DNA from: Acidimicrobiaceae bacterium
GTDB taxonomy: Bacteria; Actinomycetota; Acidimicrobiia; Acidimicrobiales; MedAcidi-G1
NCBI GenBank assembly: GCA_002714485.1
Contig: PAXM01000021.1
Location: 4,238 to 32,281, forward strand
Direction: 5' to 3'
DNA length: 28,044 nucleotides
Part shown: positions 23,141-28,044 of the stretch, piece after piece
Numbering within the stretch: position 1 is the stretch's first letter
Layout: each line of letters begins with the position of its first letter
Notes under the pieces: generated by a model
Seen by the model: the letters and a program-made list of their open reading frames with translations, nothing else
Database searches by the model: none
Told to the model about the DNA's origin: nothing
Position numbers and translations under genes: made by a program

Positions 23141-24229
23141 TCAGTCGGGAAGCACGTCGACGGCTCGCTGGCGGAGCCAGTGGTCGGCTAGTACTACGAG
23201 GGCCATGGCCTCCACCATCGGAACAGCCCGTGGCAGGACGCAGGGGTCGTGCCGACCGCGTGCCTCGAGAGACGTGGCAACGTTGTCCACCGTGACGGTG
23301 TCCTGAGATGATGCGATGGTGGCCGTGGGCTTGAAGGCCACCCGGAACACCACGTCGTCGCCGGTGGAGATGCCGCCCTGGATCCCACCCGAGCGGTTGG
23401 TGGCGGTCACTGGGCCGTCGGGCCCGGGCGTAAAGGCGTCGTTGTGCTGGCGTCCGGTCATGGACACGGCATCGAAGCCGCTACCCACGTCGAAGCCCTT
23501 GGCGGCTGGTAGGGACAACATTCCCTTGGCCAGATCGGCTTCCAGTCGGTCAAACACCGGGGCTCCGAGGCCGACGGGCACATTGCGGGCTACGCAGGTC
23601 ACAATTCCACCAAGGGAGTCACCATCACTACGGGCCGCGCCGATGGCCTCGGCCATAGCGGTTGCGGCCACGGGGTCTGGGCAGCGAGTTGCGTCAGCCT
23701 CCACCTTGCTGCGAGTCACAGCACCGGTGTCGACGTCGGCTACCACATCATGGATGCGAGACACCCAGCCCAGAACCTCGATGCCGGCGCAGTCGGCCAG
23801 TAGTCGCCGAGCTATAGCTCCGGCGGCCACCCTCCCGACGGTTTCACGGGCACTGGAGCGCCCACCGCCCCTCCAGTCACGGTGTCCGTACTTAGCGTCA
23901 TAGGTGAAGTCGGCATGGGAGGGCCGATAGAGGTCCTTGAGATGGTCGTAGGCGCCCGAACGGGCATCGTCGTTACGAACCAGAAGGGCAATGGGGGCGC
24001 CGGTGGTCCGACCCTCGAACACCCCGGACAGGATTTCGACCCGATCAGCTTCATCTCGTTGGGTGGTGAGTCGGCTCTGGCCGGGACGGCGTCGATCTAG
24101 GTCGGCCTGTAGGTCCTCCTCGCTGAGGGCAAGCCGGGGTGGACATCCGTCTACCACCACGCCGATACCGGCGCCGTGGCTCTCGCCCCAGGTGGAGAGG
24201 CGGAATAGGGATCCGAAGGTGCTGCCCAC
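23141..24229 (-). CDS. aroC: Chorismate synthase
   Basis: AroC makes chorismate from 5-enolpyruvylshikimate 3-phosphate with reduced FMN, the last common step to aromatic amino acids and folate. From GTG 24229 the protein has 362 residues. Motifs are WGESHGAGIGVVVDGCP near residue 15, the flavin/substrate region KYGHRDWRGGGRSSARET, GFDAVSMTGRQHNDAF, NRSGGIQGGIS and the C-terminal RGRHDPCVLPRAVPMVEAM. The start is taken just before STFGSLFRLSTWGESHG because TATGCT lies 8 bases upstream; the longer open frame adds 35 unrelated residues. aroK and aroB, usual neighbours, are not present. Confidence 0.95.
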   Translation of the reverse strand: MGSTFGSLFRLSTWGESHGAGIGVVVDGCPPRLALSEEDLQADLDRRRPGQSRLTTQRDEADRVEILSGVFEGRTTGAPIALLVRNDDARSGAYDHLKDLYRPSHADFTYDAKYGHRDWRGGGRSSARETVGRVAAGAIARRLLADCAGIEVLGWVSRIHDVVADVDTGAVTRSKVEADATRCPDPVAATAMAEAIGAARSDGDSLGGIVTCVARNVPVGLGAPVFDRLEADLAKGMLSLPAAKGFDVGSGFDAVSMTGRQHNDAFTPGPDGPVTATNRSGGIQGGISTGDDVVFRVAFKPTATIASSQDTVTVDNVATSLEARGRHDPCVLPRAVPMVEAMALVVLADHWLRQRAVDVLPD

Positions 24230-24237
24230 GGGCTTCG

Positions 24238-24243
24238 AGCATA
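24238..24243 (-). promoter_or_regulatory. -10 element for leaderless aroC
   Basis: On the minus strand TATGCT stands 8 bases before GTG 24229, with no Shine-Dalgarno sequence between. It faces away from the promoter of the acyl-CoA synthetase gene. Confidence 0.5.
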
Positions 24244-24328
24244 GGGGCGCCCCCCCCGGCGGCTCGGGTCTATTCGATCGTCTAACTAGCGAGTACCCGC
24301 TCATTGGGGATACCGGTAAGAGGATCGC

Positions 24329-24334
24329 TACCAT
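24329..24334 (+). promoter_or_regulatory. -10 element for leaderless acyl-CoA synthetase gene
   Basis: TACCAT stands 8 bases before GTG 24343, supporting that start over the upstream ATG 24304. Confidence 0.45.
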
Positions 24335-24342
24335 CGCCGCCA

Positions 24343-25995
24343 GTGAGCGACATCGACGGACGGCTGAATCTGGCTACGGCATGGGAGGCCATTTCTGACG
24401 CTGTGGGCGACCAACCGGTCCACTCGGCGGCAGGTGTGCGTACTTCGTGGTCCGCCTTTGACGATCGGGCAGCCAGGCTGGCAGGCGCGCTGGATGCTCA
24501 TGGCGTGGGTTCTGGCAGCAAGGTCGCCTTGTTTCTCTTCAATGGCTGCGAATATCCGGAAGCCCAGTATGCGGCATTGAAGGTCCGGGGGATCCCGGCC
24601 AACGTGAACTACCGGTACACCGGGGACGAGTTGGCCTACATTCTGGAAAACGCTGACGCCGAGGCGATCTTCTTCGACCACACGCTTACCGACCGGGTGG
24701 AGGCCGTAAGAGAGCGGTGTCCGAAACTCAAGGTACTGATTCGTGTAGGCGGTGAGTCGGACCACGTTCCCGACTGGGCGATCGGTTACGAAGAGGCCGT
24801 CACGGCCGATCCGATGCCTCGAATCGGCCGGTCGGGGAGCGACCTGTGGTTCCTCTACACCGGGGGAACGACCGGTATGCCCAAGGCGGTGATGTGGGAC
24901 CACGTAAATCTTTTGGGTTCCATGGAGGCCACCTTTAGGTCCTTCAAGGAGTCGGTTCCCTCTACGGCGGGGGAGGCGGCAGCCATCGCCGAACGGATCG
25001 CTAGCGCCGGGCGGGAGATGCGCCAGCTCTGCGCTGCTCCACTGATGCACGGGACCTCTGGGATCCCGGGCTTAGCCACCCTCAGCCACGGTGGGATGCT
25101 CTCCACCATGGAGAATCGGCACTTTGACGCCGACGAACTGTGGTGGACCGTTGAGAAAGACCGGATCACCGTGATCACCATGGTCGGCGATGCCTTTGGT
25201 CGACCAATGGTCGAGTCGTTGGATCGAGCGGCCGATGAGGGCCGGACTCCGGATCTCTCCTCGCTACGGCTTTTGATCTCGTCAGGAGTGATGTTCAGCG
25301 CACCAGTCAAGGAGGCGCTCCTGGGCCACCACCCGTGCACGATCCTGGATTCGCTTGGCTCCAGCGAGGGAACCGGGATGGCCAACCAGGTCACCTCAGG
25401 CCGGAATCGTGCTGCTGGTGTCCGGGAGACCACTGCCCGTTTTGCCCTTGGGGAACACACCCGGGTATTTACCGAAGACGGACGGGAAGTCGAAGCAGGC
25501 TCCGGTGAGCGGGGCCAGATCGCTCTAGCCTGGCCACTTCCTGTCGGCTACTACAAGGACCCGGAGAAGACCGAGGCAGCCTTTCCCGTGGTGGCTGGAC
25601 GCCGGTGGTCGATTCCCGGCGACTGGGCCACTGTAGAGGTCGACGGGACAATCACGCTTCTCGGCCGGGGATCGGCCTGTATCAATACGGGTGGGGAGAA
25701 GGTGTTCCCCGAGGAGGTCGAGGAGGCACTGAAGGAGCTCTCCGCCGTGACTGACTGCAACGTCGTGGGTGTTGACGATGACCGCTGGGGGCAGGCGGTG
25801 GTTGCCGTAGTCGAGTTGAAGGAGCCCGGTGCGGCCGATGAGGCCTCCCTCAGGCTCGAGTTGCGTGGTGTTCTGGCTGGTTACAAGGTGCCGAAGCGAG
25901 TCGTCTTCGTGGACTGCCTCCAGCGAAGTCCTAACGGGAAGTCCGACTACCGGTGGGCAAAGGAGCACGTGGAGTCGGCGTTTGCCACGAACTGA
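24343..25995 (+). CDS. Acyl-CoA synthetase (AMP-binding, FadD-like)
   Basis: Enzymes of this family activate a carboxylic acid as acyl-AMP and transfer it to coenzyme A. From GTG 24343 the protein has 550 residues. The P-loop-like AMP motif is LYTGGTTGMPKAVMWD, followed by LGSSEGTGM, the adenine/hinge region GDWATVE, RGSACINTGGEKVFPEEVEEA and the C-terminal lysine in RSPNGKSDYRWAKE. All key positions are intact. The segment NVNYRYTGDELAYILENADAE places it with the long-chain or steroid-type FadD enzymes; the substrate is not predictable. It diverges from aroC and is convergent with an SDR gene. Confidence 0.92.
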   Translation: MSDIDGRLNLATAWEAISDAVGDQPVHSAAGVRTSWSAFDDRAARLAGALDAHGVGSGSKVALFLFNGCEYPEAQYAALKVRGIPANVNYRYTGDELAYILENADAEAIFFDHTLTDRVEAVRERCPKLKVLIRVGGESDHVPDWAIGYEEAVTADPMPRIGRSGSDLWFLYTGGTTGMPKAVMWDHVNLLGSMEATFRSFKESVPSTAGEAAAIAERIASAGREMRQLCAAPLMHGTSGIPGLATLSHGGMLSTMENRHFDADELWWTVEKDRITVITMVGDAFGRPMVESLDRAADEGRTPDLSSLRLLISSGVMFSAPVKEALLGHHPCTILDSLGSSEGTGMANQVTSGRNRAAGVRETTARFALGEHTRVFTEDGREVEAGSGERGQIALAWPLPVGYYKDPEKTEAAFPVVAGRRWSIPGDWATVEVDGTITLLGRGSACINTGGEKVFPEEVEEALKELSAVTDCNVVGVDDDRWGQAVVAVVELKEPGAADEASLRLELRGVLAGYKVPKRVVFVDCLQRSPNGKSDYRWAKEHVESAFATN

Positions 25996-26005
25996 CTAAG
26001 AGCCC

Positions 26006-26017
26006 CTCAGGCCTGAG
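26006..26017 (+). repeat. 12-bp palindrome between convergent genes
   Basis: CTCAGGCCTGAG is a perfect palindrome lying between the stops of the acyl-CoA synthetase and SDR genes. It could act as a weak terminator or be chance. Confidence 0.25.
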
Positions 26018-26026
26018 TGGACTCGC

Positions 26027-26893
26027 TCAGCCGAAAATGTCCTCGATGATCGGCTGGCCTTCGGAGGGGTTCTGACGTTGCGTGATCTCAGCGTGGCGAT
26101 TGGTGATATTGGGGACGTGCTGATCGTCGGTGAAGACCCAGAATGTCCTGTTCAAAATCGCGTCGTGTACGAGGTCGGCGACCTCGTCAGGCTTACGTGC
26201 CTCGCTGGCAATCATCTCAAGAAAGGCGATTCGGCGGTCCCGGTCCTCGTCGCTCTCGGGTTCGGCTAGAGCGTCGGTCAGATATTCGGGACGATTTCGC
26301 TCGGATTCGAATATGCCGGTAGCGACGAAGCCGGGGCACAGGGCGGTAGTCCCCACCTTTGACCCGCTTGTCGACAACTCGTTGTGGAGCGTCTCGGCGA
26401 TCGCTACCGCAGCGTGCTTGGATGCAGAGTAGGGCCCGAGGTTCGGGTAGGCGGTGAGGCCGGCCACCGATGCGGTGATCACCACGTGTCCTTCGTCCTG
26501 GGCCACGAGCCCGGGAAGGAAGGCATCTACGCCGTGGACGATGCCCATCAGATTCACGCCCAGAATCCACTGCCAGTCGGAAAGCGTCTGCTCATGGAGG
26601 GGTCCCGAGGTTGCCACTCCGGCATTGAGGCAGACCACGTGGGCTGCTCCGAAGGACTCGATGGCAGCGACGGCCAGATCGTGTACCGAGGCGGCATCGG
26701 ACACGTCGCAACGTACGCCGAGCACCTCGACGTGATCACTCCGGAGCCCCTCGACGGCGGCATCCAAGGCCGGGACCTCGATGTCGCCCAGCACTACTTT
26801 CATGCCGGCAGTAGCGAATCGGTGGGCGAAGGCAAGCCCCATGCCCGAGGCTCCGCCGGTGATGACGGCTACCCGTCCCTTTAGGTCGTCCAT
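26027..26893 (-). CDS. Short-chain dehydrogenase/reductase
   Basis: SDR enzymes oxidise or reduce alcohols and ketones with NAD(P). In this 288-residue protein the cofactor loop is TGGASGMG (12-19), followed by D37 after a beta strand (VLGD), which favours NAD over NADP. LNAG is at 89-92, and the catalytic residues are N114, S142, Y155 and K159 (YSASK). The long C-terminal part after residue 200 (FESERNRPEYLTDAL) forms the substrate lid. It lies 64 bases downstream of mycothione reductase on the same strand, so co-transcription is possible. It could act with the neighbouring acyl-CoA synthetase on a common lipid substrate, which is only a guess. Confidence 0.92.
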   Translation of the reverse strand: MDDLKGRVAVITGGASGMGLAFAHRFATAGMKVVLGDIEVPALDAAVEGLRSDHVEVLGVRCDVSDAASVHDLAVAAIESFGAAHVVCLNAGVATSGPLHEQTLSDWQWILGVNLMGIVHGVDAFLPGLVAQDEGHVVITASVAGLTAYPNLGPYSASKHAAVAIAETLHNELSTSGSKVGTTALCPGFVATGIFESERNRPEYLTDALAEPESDEDRDRRIAFLEMIASEARKPDEVADLVHDAILNRTFWVFTDDQHVPNITNRHAEITQRQNPSEGQPIIEDIFG

Positions 26894-26957
26894 GTTCGTC
26901 GGCCCTTCGGTAATTTGCTGATGGCTAGTCGGTGGTCTGGTCGGCGGTAACGGTGGG

Positions 26958-28044
26958 TCAGAGGGCTAGGAGTGCCTGTTCCACCAGTTCGGGCATGGCG
27001 GGATGGATCCATAGTTGCCCATGGGCCATCTCATCAACGGTTTGGCCGGCAACCATTCCCTGAATCAGTTGCTGGACCAGCGTCGGGGCCTGCGGACCTA
27101 CGATGTGGGCGCCTAGTAGGAGTCGGGTTTCCGGATCGGCGAGCAGCTTGGCGAACCCCGTGGTGTCCTCCATGGCCCAGCCGTAGGCAGTGGCCGCGTA
27201 CTCGCGGGTGGCAACCAGATAGGGCTGGCCGCCGTCGATGAGATTCTGTTCAGTGGGTCCGACCGAGCCGACCTGGGGGTGACCGAACACGGCGTGGGGA
27301 ACGAACCGCCGGTCAATAGATCGGGACTCGCCCGGGTGTGCGAGGTTGTGGGCGACCAGCCGGGCCTCCGCGTTGGCGGTGTGCTTCAACTGGATGGGGT
27401 TGGTGACATCCCCGAGGGCCCACACGCCGTCGGCTGAGGTCCGTAGCTGGTCGTCGGTGATCACGTAGCCCTGATCGTCAATGGCGATGCCACCGAGGTC
27501 CACGGTGGCCAAGTCACCGTTAGGGATCCGACCGGTAGCCACCAGAAGTTGGTCGGCGTCCAGCGTCGTGCCGTCAGAGAGCTCCAGGTGGAAGGTTTCG
27601 CTGACCGCCTCCCTGTTGGCCTGCTTTACTCCTGTAACGGTGGTCTCAAGACGCAGGTCCAAACGGTCGGCGTATGTCTCGGTCAGGCGGCGCCTGACGT
27701 CGGTGTCGGCGCCCCGCAGAAGTAGATCGCCCCTGTGAACGATGGTGACCCGGCTGCCTAAACCGTCGAACACGTGGGCCATCTCCACGGCGATGAAGCC
27801 CCCACCCACGATTACCAGATGCTCGGGCAGTACGTCGATCCGCATGATGTCATCGGAGGTTCGGAAGTCCACGGCATCCAGGCCGTCGATGGTCGGTAGA
27901 GAGGTACGAGCTCCCATGGCGAGCACGATTCGATCAGCGGTGACCTTGGTGCCATCGAGGTCAACGGTTCGCTCGCCAGTAAAGCGGGCGGAGTGGCGGT
28001 AGACCGTCACGTTGTCTAGTGATTCCCGGTAGTCCAGGCCTGCC
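26958..28044 (-). CDS. mtr: Mycothione reductase (N-terminus beyond window)
   Basis: Mycothione reductase keeps the actinobacterial thiol mycothiol reduced, using NADPH and FAD. The visible 361 residues lack the N-terminal FAD-binding part with the redox disulfide. They include IVLAMGARTSLPTIDG, the NADPH-binding VIVGGGFIAVEMAHVFDGLG, VATGRIPNGDL, WALGDVTNPIQLKHTANAEA, and the dimer domain ending HGQLWIHPAMPELVEQALLAL. The His and Pro of this last motif belong to the active site and match mycothione reductase better than dihydrolipoamide or glutathione reductases. The open frame continues without stop to the window edge at 28044, so the gene starts outside. Confidence 0.9.
   Translation of the reverse strand, partial: AGLDYRESLDNVTVYRHSARFTGERTVDLDGTKVTADRIVLAMGARTSLPTIDGLDAVDFRTSDDIMRIDVLPEHLVIVGGGFIAVEMAHVFDGLGSRVTIVHRGDLLLRGADTDVRRRLTETYADRLDLRLETTVTGVKQANREAVSETFHLELSDGTTLDADQLLVATGRIPNGDLATVDLGGIAIDDQGYVITDDQLRTSADGVWALGDVTNPIQLKHTANAEARLVAHNLAHPGESRSIDRRFVPHAVFGHPQVGSVGPTEQNLIDGGQPYLVATREYAATAYGWAMEDTTGFAKLLADPETRLLLGAHIVGPQAPTLVQQLIQGMVAGQTVDEMAHGQLWIHPAMPELVEQALLAL

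Noticed and set aside
24304..24342. Upstream ATG 24304 as start of the acyl-CoA synthetase
   Set aside because: It would add 13 residues with no family similarity and would place the likely -10 hexamer TACCAT inside the gene; GTG 24343 fits better.

Overview
The window reads as chromosomal DNA of a high-GC actinobacterium, most likely a member of the Acidimicrobiia or a relative. The indicators are a mycothione reductase (mycothiol is an actinobacterial thiol), a BldD-type regulator with the cyclic-di-GMP signature, a dnaJ-rsmE pair, and the block pgsA-gcvH-garA-merR-DUF151-merR, which has the same order as mycobacterial Rv1822 and Rv1826-Rv1830. Family assignments come from recognising motifs by eye; no database search was run. 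I see no mobile element, CRISPR array, tRNA or rRNA.

Layout. 1-8179 is a conserved housekeeping run on the plus strand: dnaJ (broken by an in-frame amber codon), rsmE, bldD, secA, prfB, ftsE and ftsX. 8183-11295 is more accessory: a small Rieske ferredoxin, an O-methyltransferase-like protein, and a lower-GC cytochrome P450 whose stop overlaps the start of a small membrane protein. 11328-13418 (minus) is a large lipoprotein that joins a periplasmic-binding-like region to a LytR_C-like domain; an unrecognised single-pass membrane protein diverges from it. 14900-17187 holds an SRAP/HMCES-type abasic-site protein overlapping a DUF2079 membrane protein. 17184-17603 (minus) is a HIT-family protein. 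17690-22101 is the pgsA-gcvH-garA-merR-HPRT-like-DUF151-merR block, followed by a small PD-(D/E)XK-like protein. 22260-24229 (minus) carries a class II aldolase/adducin protein and aroC. An acyl-CoA synthetase diverges from aroC at 24343, and an SDR and mycothione reductase (cut by the window edge) end the window on the minus strand.

Expression signals. About ten genes begin 6 to 10 bases after a TANNNT hexamer, usually preceded by G or C bases, with no Shine-Dalgarno sequence between. That fits leaderless transcription. Two of these hexamers, before ftsE and before the DUF151 nuclease, drive not the gene itself but a 17- or 18-codon micro-ORF whose TGA overlaps the ATG of the main gene (ATGA). 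The main gene in both cases has its own Shine-Dalgarno sequence inside the micro-ORF. This repeated architecture looks like deliberate translational coupling and is one of the more unusual signals here.

Other points worth attention: the dnaJ amber codon and a possible second amber in the HPRT-like gene, the exact BldD cyclic-di-GMP motif, the binding-protein/LytR_C fusion, a P450 with Asn where the I-helix acid is expected, a GarA-like protein without the phospho-switch motif, and an 11-bp perfect inverted repeat in front of the second merR gene.
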